This document shows, one piece after another, positions 1-6,157 of a DNA stretch of 8,389 bases. The position numbers and the translations under genes were made by a program. The notes below the pieces were generated by a model. The model ran no database searches. It had not been told where the DNA came from and worked only from the letters and a program-made list of their open reading frames with translations. Source of the stretch: an uncultured Halioglobus sp. (GTDB taxonomy: Bacteria > Pseudomonadota > Gammaproteobacteria > Pseudomonadales > Halieaceae); NCBI GenBank assembly GCA_905480565.1, contig CAJQQW010000247.1, forward strand, positions 1 to 8,389. The letters run 5' to 3'. Positions within the stretch are counted from its first letter, which is position 1, and each line of letters begins with the position of its first letter.

Positions 1-2
1 TG

Positions 3-116
3 GCGGAGAAGGAGGGATTAATTCAAACAGCCCTAAGGCTTTTTCACCCATACACGATGGCGTCGCAACCAGTTGGGCCAAGTCACCCGGACAAACACAT
101 TATTGCAATCAGGTAA
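3..116 (+). CDS. possible C-terminal end of an unidentified protein (partial, left edge)
   Basis: A plus-strand frame is open from base 3 to a TAA at 114-116 and would encode the last 37 residues of a protein entering from the left, ending in HPDKHIIAIR. It would converge on the alpha/beta hydrolase. I do not recognise the family. Support is thin: the piece is short, its third codon positions are not clearly GC-rich, and another plus-strand frame is also open here. It may equally be non-coding. The remaining bases 117-184 hold no convincing terminator hairpin. Confidence 0.22.
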   Translation, partial: AEKEGLIQTALRLFHPYTMASQPVGPSHPDKHIIAIR

Positions 117-184
117 TATTCCATGGGTTTTATATTTTGACGCTTAAGTTGCGATCAGCAGTCCTTGGGACGCCATTTAAGGTT

Positions 185-1048
185 TCATGCACTACCACAT
201 GAAGAGACAAGGAACTCTCGAATAACGGCGTTAAACTCGTCATTCTGATCGCCAACAACCATGTGCCCGGCTTCGGCAATGTCTACAAAGTCGGCATGGG
301 GTATCAGCTCCGCCAAGTGTGCCACCCCCTCCGCACTCACCACTCGGCTGCGCCCTCCCCGCATCACCAACGTAGGCACATCAATCAACCTCGCGGCGGC
401 TTCCATTCGCTGCGCCATGGTTTCAATGTCTTCGGGCGAGCCTGCGTTACTGTGAATCGCGGGGTCCCAGTGCCAGTAGTAACGTCCGTTGCTGCGTTGC
501 CTCAGGTTTTTGAGCAGGCCATCTCGACTGGAACGCCGAGGGCGATGGGGCAAATACTGCCCAACCGCATGAGCCGCTGCGTCGATTGACACAAATCCAC
601 CGGAATTGGCGGACATAAAATCAATAATTTCCTTAACGCCAGCCGACTCCATGCGCGGCACAACATCGACCAACACGAGTGCCCGTGCGGGGGGCAGCTG
701 CTGCTCACCCAGACCCACTAGCGATACCACACCACCCAATGAGGCCCCCACCAATATCGGCGACGAAACTAGGGTACCCATGATGAGCCCCAAATCGACC
801 ATATAGTCATCCAAGGTATAGCGGCCCTCGGGGCACCATTGACTCTCTCCATGGCCTCGCAAGTCAGGCGATATCACCTTGTATCCTGTAGCCGCCAATT
901 CTGAGAGGGCCTTGCTCCAGGAATGGCGCGTTTGACCACCCCCGTGTAGCAAAATAACCGGCTGACCGTTCTCGGGCCCGGCCATATCTGCCACAAGGGT
1001 CAGACCACTCGCAGTTTTGAACCTTGTTTTCTGCCAGTGCTCAGCCAA
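185..1048 (-). CDS. alpha/beta hydrolase fold protein, third gene of the ferredoxin-APAH operon
   Basis: This 287-residue cytoplasmic alpha/beta hydrolase has no signal peptide. Visible marks are the oxyanion-hole motif HGGG (residues 35-38), PDLRGHGES (61-69), the nucleophile elbow GASLGG with Ser103, and the catalytic-histidine motif GHMVVGD with His262. At the usual acid position after strand beta-7 the sequence reads GGRSRVVS, with Arg235 where relatives commonly carry Asp; Asp128, at the end of a preceding strand, could substitute. Proteins with this pattern are annotated as esterases, haloperoxidase-like or C-C hydrolases, and the substrate cannot be told. The start is a TTG (1048-1046) that overlaps the 3' end of the amidohydrolase gene by 8 nt. 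An in-frame TGA lies four codons upstream, and the next ATG (Met22) would remove the first strand, so coupled translation from TTG is the best reading. Confidence 0.88.
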   Translation of the reverse strand: MAEHWQKTRFKTASGLTLVADMAGPENGQPVILLHGGGQTRHSWSKALSELAATGYKVISPDLRGHGESQWCPEGRYTLDDYMVDLGLIMGTLVSSPILVGASLGGVVSLVGLGEQQLPPARALVLVDVVPRMESAGVKEIIDFMSANSGGFVSIDAAAHAVGQYLPHRPRRSSRDGLLKNLRQRSNGRYYWHWDPAIHSNAGSPEDIETMAQRMEAAARLIDVPTLVMRGGRSRVVSAEGVAHLAELIPHADFVDIAEAGHMVVGDQNDEFNAVIREFLVSSCGSA

Positions 1049-2081
1049 CTTCAGTCTTCATCTGAAATCCCTTTAAGACGTTGACCACATTAATCCCCAC
1101 TTCGTCGACATCATAACCGCCCTCCATCACGAACAAGGTGGGGATATCGATTGCGCCGATCATCTGGCCAGTAGTGAGAAAATCGGATGAGGTCAGCTTG
1201 AAAAAACTGATCGGGTCATTTTCGAAGGCATCGACACCCAAGGAAACCACCAAATACTGGGGTGAAAAAGTGACTATTCGAGACAGGGCACTGACAAGAG
1301 CCTCTTGCCACTGCGCAAATAACGTCCCTGCTGGCATAGGATAGTTGTGGTTAAAGCCGGCCCCCAATCCAGTGCCGGTCTCATCGGCATAACCGAGAAA
1401 ATGCGGAAACGCATCCTCAGGATTCCCATGCAGCGAGCAGAACAGCACATCATCGCGCGCATAAAAGATATCCTGAGTACCGTTACCGTGATGAAAATCG
1501 ATATCGAGGATGGCCACACGCACAGCGCCTTGATCACGCAGATATTGCGCCGCGATGGCCGCATTGTTGAGAAAACAATAGCCGCCATACATATCCAACG
1601 CAGCATGGTGGCCGGGAGGGCGGCACAGGGAAAACACGCCGCACTCCCCTTTTAACAGGGCTTTCGCACCCGTGAGCGCCACGTCCTTGGACGCGAGCGT
1701 CGCCGCCCAGGTGCCCTCGGAGATCGATGTCTCCGCCGCCATGGCGTAGTAGCCCACCTTACCGTCAATGCACCGAGGCACTCGGGATTGCATACGTCGG
1801 GCTGGCCAAACATTGGCAATCACCTCTCCGGCGTAGCCGGCGTCCTGCCACTCCTGCCACGCAATCTGAAGAAACGCGACGTAGTCGGCGTCGTGCACTG
1901 CCAATACCGGATCCAAGGAAAACCACTCAGGACCTAAAACTTCGCCAAGGCCCGACTCTCGTACCACCCTGAGCACGACTTCAGCTCTTGACGGCTTCTC
2001 GAAGGGTTGCACCAGCTCTCCCCCGTGCAGCTCGGTCTTAGCGTCTCGCAAACGGTGCTGCTCGCTGTAAATCGTCTTCAT
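1041..2081 (-). CDS. aphA: acetylpolyamine amidohydrolase (class II histone-deacetylase superfamily)
   Basis: This 346-residue zinc hydrolase is predicted to remove acetyl groups from acetylated polyamines such as acetylputrescine or acetylcadaverine in the cytoplasm. The opening (MKTIYSEQHRL, then FEKPSRAEVVL) is typical of the AphA branch rather than AcuC. Family residues fall at the same numbers I recall for the Mycoplana ramosa enzyme: tandem His158-His159 in RPPGHHAA, zinc ligands Asp195 and His197 in DIDFHHGNG, Asp284 in GVDAFENDP and Tyr323 in MEGGYDV. Glu17 and Glu117, thought to bind the polyamine or shape the dimer gate, are also present. Length matches the family. It starts 6 nt after the ferredoxin stop and has no strong Shine-Dalgarno sequence, so translation is probably coupled. 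Activity on another N-acetyl or acyl amide remains possible. Its pairing with a P450-type ferredoxin is unusual. Confidence 0.93.
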   Translation of the reverse strand: MKTIYSEQHRLRDAKTELHGGELVQPFEKPSRAEVVLRVVRESGLGEVLGPEWFSLDPVLAVHDADYVAFLQIAWQEWQDAGYAGEVIANVWPARRMQSRVPRCIDGKVGYYAMAAETSISEGTWAATLASKDVALTGAKALLKGECGVFSLCRPPGHHAALDMYGGYCFLNNAAIAAQYLRDQGAVRVAILDIDFHHGNGTQDIFYARDDVLFCSLHGNPEDAFPHFLGYADETGTGLGAGFNHNYPMPAGTLFAQWQEALVSALSRIVTFSPQYLVVSLGVDAFENDPISFFKLTSSDFLTTGQMIGAIDIPTLFVMEGGYDVDEVGINVVNVLKGFQMKTEVG

Positions 2082-2087
2082 ACCGCG

Positions 2088-2279
2088 TTACTCAATAACG
2101 GTAATAGCGCCCTCGGGACACCAGGATGCGCCTAGTCTGGCGGCGTCCTCCTGCCCCTCAACCACAGTAAATTCGCCCATGCTGTTATAACCGGTGTCGT
2201 CCAACTCATAGACTTCCGCCGCCTGAGAAGCACACATTGCATGCCCCTGGCATTTATCGCAATCCACAACAATCTTCAT
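2088..2279 (-). CDS. P450-type [3Fe-4S]/[4Fe-4S] ferredoxin
   Basis: This 63-residue soluble ferredoxin (MKIVVDCDKCQG...) probably delivers electrons to a cytochrome P450 or another oxygenase. It carries the motif C-X2-H-X2-C (Cys10, His13, Cys16) followed by Cys54-Pro, the arrangement of single-cluster P450 ferredoxins with a His in the variable position, which usually hold [3Fe-4S]. An extra Cys7 precedes the motif, so a different cluster ligation cannot be excluded. I chose the ATG at 2279-2277: it gives the normal family length, and AAAGGGAG lies upstream, though about 13 nt away, which is long. A GTG at 2336 would add 19 residues (82 aa), but it has no ribosome site and overlaps promoter-like sequence. 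It is the first gene of the minus-strand operon. No P450 or ferredoxin reductase lies in the window. Confidence 0.9.
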   Translation of the reverse strand: MKIVVDCDKCQGHAMCASQAAEVYELDDTGYNSMGEFTVVEGQEDAARLGASWCPEGAITVIE

Positions 2280-2292
2280 TAGCTGGCTCAAA

Positions 2293-2300
2293 CTCCCTTT
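2293..2300 (-). promoter_or_regulatory. Shine-Dalgarno-like AAAGGGAG upstream of the ferredoxin
   Basis: On the minus strand AAAGGGAG lies 13 nt before the chosen ATG at 2279. The spacing is longer than ideal, but it is the only purine-rich ribosome site near any candidate start of this gene, and so favours the 63-residue form over the 82-residue GTG form. Confidence 0.4.
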
Positions 2301-2322
2301 AAAAACTTCCGTTAATCTGCTC

Positions 2323-2351
2323 ATTATACTATACACTTATGTAAAGCATAA
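2323..2351 (-). promoter_or_regulatory. candidate promoter of the ferredoxin-APAH-hydrolase operon
   Basis: A consensus-perfect TATAAT lies on the minus strand at 2328-2323. At 17 nt spacing the -35 region is TTATGC (2351-2346), which matches poorly; TTTACA (2345-2340) is a better hexamer but only 11 nt away. Transcription would start near 2316, downstream of the GTG at 2336, which argues against the long ferredoxin start. Prediction by eye only; an activator may be needed. Confidence 0.3.
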
Positions 2352-2358
2352 TTATGAT
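2330..2358 (+). promoter_or_regulatory. candidate promoter of the aldehyde dehydrogenase operon
   Basis: TATACA (2330-2335) and TATGAT (2353-2358) are separated by 17 nt and match the sigma-70 hexamers at four and five of six positions. Transcription would start near 2365, leaving a short leader that contains AGGA (2377-2380), 8 nt before the ATG. The shared 15-nt motif fills the spacer between the two hexamers. Confidence 0.38.
2337..2351. promoter_or_regulatory. candidate operator, copy 1 of a 15-nt motif shared by both divergent promoters
   Basis: TTATGTAAAGCATAA is an inverted repeat with 5-nt arms (TTATG/CATAA) around a 5-nt centre. It matches TTATGTAAAGCGTAA at 7742-7756 at 14 of 15 positions. 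It sits between the divergent ferredoxin and aldehyde dehydrogenase genes, inside the candidate aldehyde dehydrogenase promoter. No regulator gene is in the window, so binding is inference. Confidence 0.4.
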
Positions 2359-2388
2359 TAAGATCGCCGCAAACGCAGGATAAGAACC

Positions 2389-3876
2389 ATGCCACTCAAA
2401 ACAGACTACGAGTCACTTTACATTGGTGGCAGCTGGGTTAAACCTCAAGGTAGCGAAACCTACACCGTAATCAACCCTGCCACCGAGGAAGCCATTGGCG
2501 AGGTACCAGTTGCGACGGCCGCCGACGCCGACGCCGCCATTGCCGCGGCCAGAGAAGCGTTCGACCATGGCCCTTGGCCGAAGATGGCGTGGCGTGAGCG
2601 TGCGGTGATTCTGCAGCAATTCCACGATGCCCTGATTGCCAGAAAAGATGAAATCGTTCAGCTCTGCGTCGCCGAAGCAGGGTCCATCATTCCCGTTGCC
2701 TCCATTATGCAGTTCGATATGGCTCTCGACGGCCTGCAGTACTATATCGACCAAATTCAGCGCCGCGAATTCGTCATATCCAGCTCCGTCTCGGCGCACA
2801 CCAACTGGGCCACGGGGGGCGAAACCCTGGGCAGCACCGTCAAGGTCTACGAGCCCCTAGGCGTGTCCGTAGGCATTACCGCCTACAACTACCCGTTTTT
2901 CTTAAACCTGGCCAAACTGGGCCCTGCCTTGGCGTCTGGCTGCACCTTTATTCTCAAGCCTGCGCCCCAGACGCCTCTCGAGGCGATGATTCTGGGCGAT
3001 ATCGCAAACGAGGTGGGCATTCCCCCGGGGGTTTTCAGTATCGTCACTGGCGGCGTCGATGTGGGCGAAAAACTGACCACAGACTCGAGAGTCGACCAGA
3101 TATCCTTCACCGGATCAGACAAAGTCGGCGCGATGATTCAGGCCCAGGGAGCCGCCACACTTAAACGGGTTGCCCTCGAGCTGGGAGGCAAATCTGCCAT
3201 GATCGTCTGCGAAGACGCCGACCTGGAACAGGCGGCCTTCGCCGGGTTGATCCACCTAACCAACCAGTGCGGCCAGGGCTGCGTGCTGCAAACCCGACAA
3301 CTGGTGCACAACACCATCAAGGATCAGTACCTTGAGATGTTAAAGGCCATGGCAAGTCAGGTAAAACTGGGCAACCCCGCCGACCCCGAGACCGGCATGG
3401 GACCACTGATCAGTGCTGCGCAGCGCGAGCGGGTGCTCGCCTATATTGAACAGGGTAAGCGCGATGGCAATTCTCTGGTCTACGGCGGCAACATACCAAC
3501 GGGCATGGCGCAGGGCTTTTTTATTGAGCCCACGATTTTCGACTGTCCCAGTAACAGTACTGCAATTGCCCAGGAGGAAATTTTTGGCCCGGTCGTCTGT
3601 GTTATTGGCTTTGATACTGAAGAAGAAGCCATTGCGATAGCCAACGACTCCCAATATGGCCTCAGTGGCGGTGTGTTTTCGCAAGACCCGGGCAAGGCCT
3701 ATCGCATTGCCATGCAGCTTCGCACCGGCGGCGTGCTGATCAACGGAGGTGGCGGTCGGTTGAATCCCAGCGTACCCTTTGGCGGCTACAAGCGATCCGG
3801 CATAGGCCGCGAATACGGCGAAGAGGGCCTGAACGAGTATCTGGAAATCAAGGTCATCGATTTCCGGGCCGCCTGA
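2389..3876 (+). CDS. NAD(P)+-dependent aldehyde dehydrogenase
   Basis: This 495-residue ALDH superfamily enzyme oxidises an aldehyde to the carboxylic acid in the cytoplasm. All key parts are present: AYNYPF with Asn167 (oxyanion hole), KPAPQTP with Lys190 (cofactor binding), FTGSDKVG (240-247, the glycine turn), general base Glu264 in LELGGKS, catalytic Cys298 in GQGCVLQTR, and EEIFGPV with Glu397. Length is normal. The ATG is preceded by AGGA with 8 nt spacing. It leads a plus-strand operon with the DUF35 protein 56 nt downstream. The substrate is not evident from sequence. In context it could take the aldehyde made by the alcohol dehydrogenase at 6521-7633, or an aminoaldehyde linked to the nearby polyamine enzyme. 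AYNYPF replaces the commoner PWNFP form of this motif. Confidence 0.96.
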   Translation: MPLKTDYESLYIGGSWVKPQGSETYTVINPATEEAIGEVPVATAADADAAIAAAREAFDHGPWPKMAWRERAVILQQFHDALIARKDEIVQLCVAEAGSIIPVASIMQFDMALDGLQYYIDQIQRREFVISSSVSAHTNWATGGETLGSTVKVYEPLGVSVGITAYNYPFFLNLAKLGPALASGCTFILKPAPQTPLEAMILGDIANEVGIPPGVFSIVTGGVDVGEKLTTDSRVDQISFTGSDKVGAMIQAQGAATLKRVALELGGKSAMIVCEDADLEQAAFAGLIHLTNQCGQGCVLQTRQLVHNTIKDQYLEMLKAMASQVKLGNPADPETGMGPLISAAQRERVLAYIEQGKRDGNSLVYGGNIPTGMAQGFFIEPTIFDCPSNSTAIAQEEIFGPVVCVIGFDTEEEAIAIANDSQYGLSGGVFSQDPGKAYRIAMQLRTGGVLINGGGGRLNPSVPFGGYKRSGIGREYGEEGLNEYLEIKVIDFRAA

Positions 3877-3932
3877 ACCTCACGTGCAAACCCGCGAAAA
3901 CGGGCAGCAAACATTCTTGCAAGGGTGAAACA

Positions 3933-4346
3933 GTGGGAATTCACGTACCAAGAACACTACCCGACATCGAGCCTCACACCGAGGCCTTCTGGACTGGAGG
4001 TCAGTCAGGCCATCTGATGATCAACCAGTGCCAGAGCTGCCAGCGGTACGTTCACCCCCCCGTGCCCATGTGCCCCTCCTGCCAAAGCAGAGACGTTGTT
4101 GCGACCCCCGTGTCTGGCAAAGCTACCGTAGTGTCTTATACGGTTAACCATATGCCCTGGGTGCCAGATCTGCCCGTGCCCTATGTGTTCGCCGCCGTGG
4201 AACTCGACGAACAACCGGGCCTGCGACTCAGCACCGAAATCGTCAACATCGATCCGGAGGCTGTATTCATAGGTATGTCTGTCAAAGTAGTTTTCGAGCA
4301 ACAGGAAGAGATCTACCTACCTCTGTTCGAACCGCAACTGCCCTAG
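3933..4346 (+). CDS. DUF35-type zinc-ribbon/OB-fold protein (acyl-CoA-associated)
   Basis: This 137-residue protein has an N-terminal helix region (EPHTEAFWTGGQSG), a rubredoxin-like zinc ribbon with Cys33-X2-Cys36-X10-Cys47-X2-Cys50, and a C-terminal OB-fold (about residues 57-130, with SGKATVVSYTV at the first strand). Such proteins bind acyl-CoA and typically work as the small partner of a thiolase-like protein or of a MaoC-like hydratase, for example in steroid side-chain breakdown. The start is a GTG; AAGGG at 3921-3925 is 7 nt upstream, and no ATG is suitably placed. It follows the aldehyde dehydrogenase by 56 nt, probably in one transcript. Its usual thiolase partner is missing from the window, so the acyl-CoA step it serves is not visible. 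Confidence 0.88.
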   Translation: MGIHVPRTLPDIEPHTEAFWTGGQSGHLMINQCQSCQRYVHPPVPMCPSCQSRDVVATPVSGKATVVSYTVNHMPWVPDLPVPYVFAAVELDEQPGLRLSTEIVNIDPEAVFIGMSVKVVFEQQEEIYLPLFEPQLP

Positions 4347-4365
4347 GCGATTTACCCCGCAAATA

Positions 4366-4422
4366 CCGACTCTCAAACACAAGCTTGTCTGCGGTGATCG
4401 CCGCCCTGCTCTCGGGAGTCGG
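4366..4422. other. structured convergent spacer, no clear terminator
   Basis: The 118-bp gap between the DUF35 gene and the esterase is where two operons meet. It contains complementary arms CCGACTC (4366-4372) and GAGTCGG (4416-4422), enclosing a smaller GC-rich hairpin, GCGGTGATCGCCGC (4391-4404). Neither is followed by a T-run on either strand, so this is at most a weak or Rho-assisted stop. I see no gene in the gap. Confidence 0.22.
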
Positions 4423-4464
4423 ACTGACAATCATTGCAACCTTGTGAATGACCGGGACGGCCAA

Positions 4465-5412
4465 CTAGTTCGGGTTACTGCGATCTTGATTGAGATCCAG
4501 CTTTCGTCCTAGGAAAGCGAACACTGCGTCCCAGTGCAGCCGGCCCGGTGGGGACGCCGGCAACAGTGTTTCCATACCGTGCACCCCCCCCTCGGTGACA
4601 AACAACTCACAAGCGACCCCGTCGGATTGCAGTCGCTCGGCGTAGGTCACGCACTCTTCATAGAACAAATCCAAATCGCCAATGGTCAGCAAAGTCTCGG
4701 GCAGGCCGGCGAGCGATTCCCGGCGTGCCGCTACAGCGTGGGTGGGGGCCTCGGGCAAACCGGGATCCTGTCCCAGGTACCGTTGCCATCCCCCCCAGTT
4801 GTTGCGGTTGTTCCACACGAAATGCTGCTCCGCCGTTAAGTCCTCACGTGTGGCGGTGCGATCGTCAAGCATGGGGGCCAATAGCCATTGCGCCACGGGG
4901 GGTGGGCCACCTTCATCGAGTAATCGCTGCGCCAGTGTCGCGGCCAGCCCACCGCCGGCGCTCTCACCGGCGACAACGACCCGCTGCGGATCGATACCTA
5001 GCTCTACACTGTGCTGTTGCAGCCATTCCCAGCTAGCCACACAATCATCCAGCGCCGCGGGAAAGGCGCTTTGGGGCGCTGAGCGGTAATCGACCGATAC
5101 CACGGTAATACCCAGGGCATCCACGAGGCGACGGCAGGTAGCATCGTCAGTATTGGCGCTAAAGCACAAATAACCGCCGCCGTGAATCCACAACAGCGCG
5201 GCATCGCTTGCTGGGCTTGCCGGCTGGTATATCTTGCTACGTGACGGTCCATGCACTGCCCAACGAACTGTGGTCTGTGCATCCCCCCTAAAGGGGGGTA
5301 TCAGCTTCACCAAAGCGTTCACCAGCATGCGAACAGGCGGCCAATGATAGGGCAGCGCCGGGATCCAACGCGCCGAACTTTGATAGTCGGGGTGTACTTT
5401 ATTGAGCTTCAT
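4465..5412 (-). CDS. alpha/beta hydrolase-3 (HSL/GDXG family) esterase
   Basis: This 315-residue esterase belongs to the hormone-sensitive-lipase-like (bacterial family IV) group. It shows the oxyanion motif HGGG (77-80) followed by Tyr81, VDYRSAP (107-113), the nucleophile elbow GESAGG with Ser151, the acid Asp248 in GDLDLFYEE, and the histidine His279 in GGVHGME. The triad is complete and length is normal. The family hydrolyses short to medium acyl esters, and some members act on lactones or terpenoid esters. There is no signal peptide, so it should act in the cytoplasm. It is the last gene of the alcohol dehydrogenase operon, 28 nt after the SDR-like gene. The ribosome site is weak (GGAAACGG about 6 nt before the ATG). 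A GC-rich hairpin lies inside its early coding sequence (5283-5298). Confidence 0.93.
   Translation of the reverse strand: MKLNKVHPDYQSSARWIPALPYHWPPVRMLVNALVKLIPPFRGDAQTTVRWAVHGPSRSKIYQPASPASDAALLWIHGGGYLCFSANTDDATCRRLVDALGITVVSVDYRSAPQSAFPAALDDCVASWEWLQQHSVELGIDPQRVVVAGESAGGGLAATLAQRLLDEGGPPPVAQWLLAPMLDDRTATREDLTAEQHFVWNNRNNWGGWQRYLGQDPGLPEAPTHAVAARRESLAGLPETLLTIGDLDLFYEECVTYAERLQSDGVACELFVTEGGVHGMETLLPASPPGRLHWDAVFAFLGRKLDLNQDRSNPN
5283..5298 (-). repeat. GC hairpin within the esterase coding sequence
   Basis: CCCCCCTAAAGGGGGG forms a perfect stem of six G-C pairs with a 4-nt loop. It encodes part of PPFRGD (about residues 39-44) of the esterase, roughly 115 nt after its start codon. It may be chance from proline/glycine codons, or it may slow translation of the last gene of the operon. 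Confidence 0.4.
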
Positions 5413-5440
5413 TTCAACCGTTTCCGCGAGCGTAAAAATA

Positions 5441-6094
5441 CTATCTTTGGAGCGACATCACGGCATCTGGCACCAGAATATCACCGTCTGTAAGCTCTAT
5501 AATTTCTCGACGAATAGCGGGGGTATCAATGAGGGCTGCCAACATTCTGGCGACGTTGCCTCGAGCTACCGAACCGTAGCTAATGGCCAGTCCTGCGTTT
5601 ACCCTGCCATTACCGTCCTCACTGACAAGCGTTCCGGGGCGCAGAATGACCCAGTCTAATTCCGATTGAGCCAAAGCATTGTCGGCCTGTCTCTTCACTT
5701 TCATATAGTGCTCGAAGCCGTCTTTCCTCGGCTGAGCCCGACCCGCATCCATAAAGGCGGAGACCAAATAGACACGCGCTATACCATTTGCCCGGGCTGC
5801 ATGAACGGTTTTAATGACACCTTCCCCATCAATGGCGGTGGTCCGCTCAGGCCCACTGCCAGCGGCACCGGCCGTGAATACAACGACATCGCAATCCCGC
5901 GTGGCTACAGCCAGCTCTGCCACTGACATGAACATAATGTCACCAAGCCACGGGGTAATACCTGCACTCAGCAGTTTATCTGCTTGGTCAGGGCGACGAT
6001 GCAGCCCTGTCACACCGTGTCCCGCTTCAACCAGCATTGGACCCAGTCTTGAACCCACGCCTCCGGTAGCACCAATAATGAACACCTTACTCAT
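5441..6094 (-). CDS. atypical SDR / NAD(P)-binding (NmrA/SDR_a5-like) protein
   Basis: This 217-residue Rossmann-fold protein opens with MSKVFIIGATGGVGSRLG, the glycine-rich dinucleotide motif at residues 8-14. Arg33-Arg34 (LHRRPDQ) after the second strand favour NADP(H). VSAF (Ser112) and Tyr130-X3-Lys134 (HYMKVK) are placed as in short-chain dehydrogenases, and LDWVILRPGTL (146-156) is typical of the SDR_a5 branch. Such proteins may be reductases, epimerases or redox sensors, and the substrate is unknown. The ATG has GGAA 7 nt upstream. It lies 63 nt after the SMR gene and 28 nt before the esterase, so it is a middle member of the four-gene operon. Confidence 0.87.
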   Translation of the reverse strand: MSKVFIIGATGGVGSRLGPMLVEAGHGVTGLHRRPDQADKLLSAGITPWLGDIMFMSVAELAVATRDCDVVVFTAGAAGSGPERTTAIDGEGVIKTVHAARANGIARVYLVSAFMDAGRAQPRKDGFEHYMKVKRQADNALAQSELDWVILRPGTLVSEDGNGRVNAGLAISYGSVARGNVARMLAALIDTPAIRREIIELTDGDILVPDAVMSLQR

Positions 6095-6157
6095 ACTTTA
6101 TTCCGCGTTAGAGACCCAGTAACTGAAGCATGCCTCGACATTGTTTCTGGAGCCTTC

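Noticed and set aside
184..203. TTCATG...CATGAA hairpin at the hydrolase stop as a terminator
   Set aside because: The stem is only six AT-containing pairs and no T-run follows on either strand.
2088..2336. 82-residue ferredoxin starting from GTG at 2336
   Set aside because: The extra 19 residues are not ferredoxin-like, there is no ribosome site, and the region holds a TATAAT promoter-like box. The ATG at 2279 gives normal family length.
2413..2799. 128-residue minus-strand open frame inside the aldehyde dehydrogenase
   Set aside because: Glycine-rich low-complexity shadow of a clearly coding GC-rich gene on the other strand.
3892..3907. CCCG/CGGG stem between the aldehyde dehydrogenase and DUF35 genes as a terminator
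   Set aside because: Only four pairs, no T-run, and the two genes look like one operon.
4282..4464. 60-residue minus-strand open frame in the convergent spacer
   Set aside because: Half of it overlaps the DUF35 gene antisense, it has no ribosome site and no recognisable domain.
4682..5089. Long plus-strand open frames opposite the esterase
   Set aside because: Serine/alanine-rich shadow translations of a gene with a complete catalytic triad.
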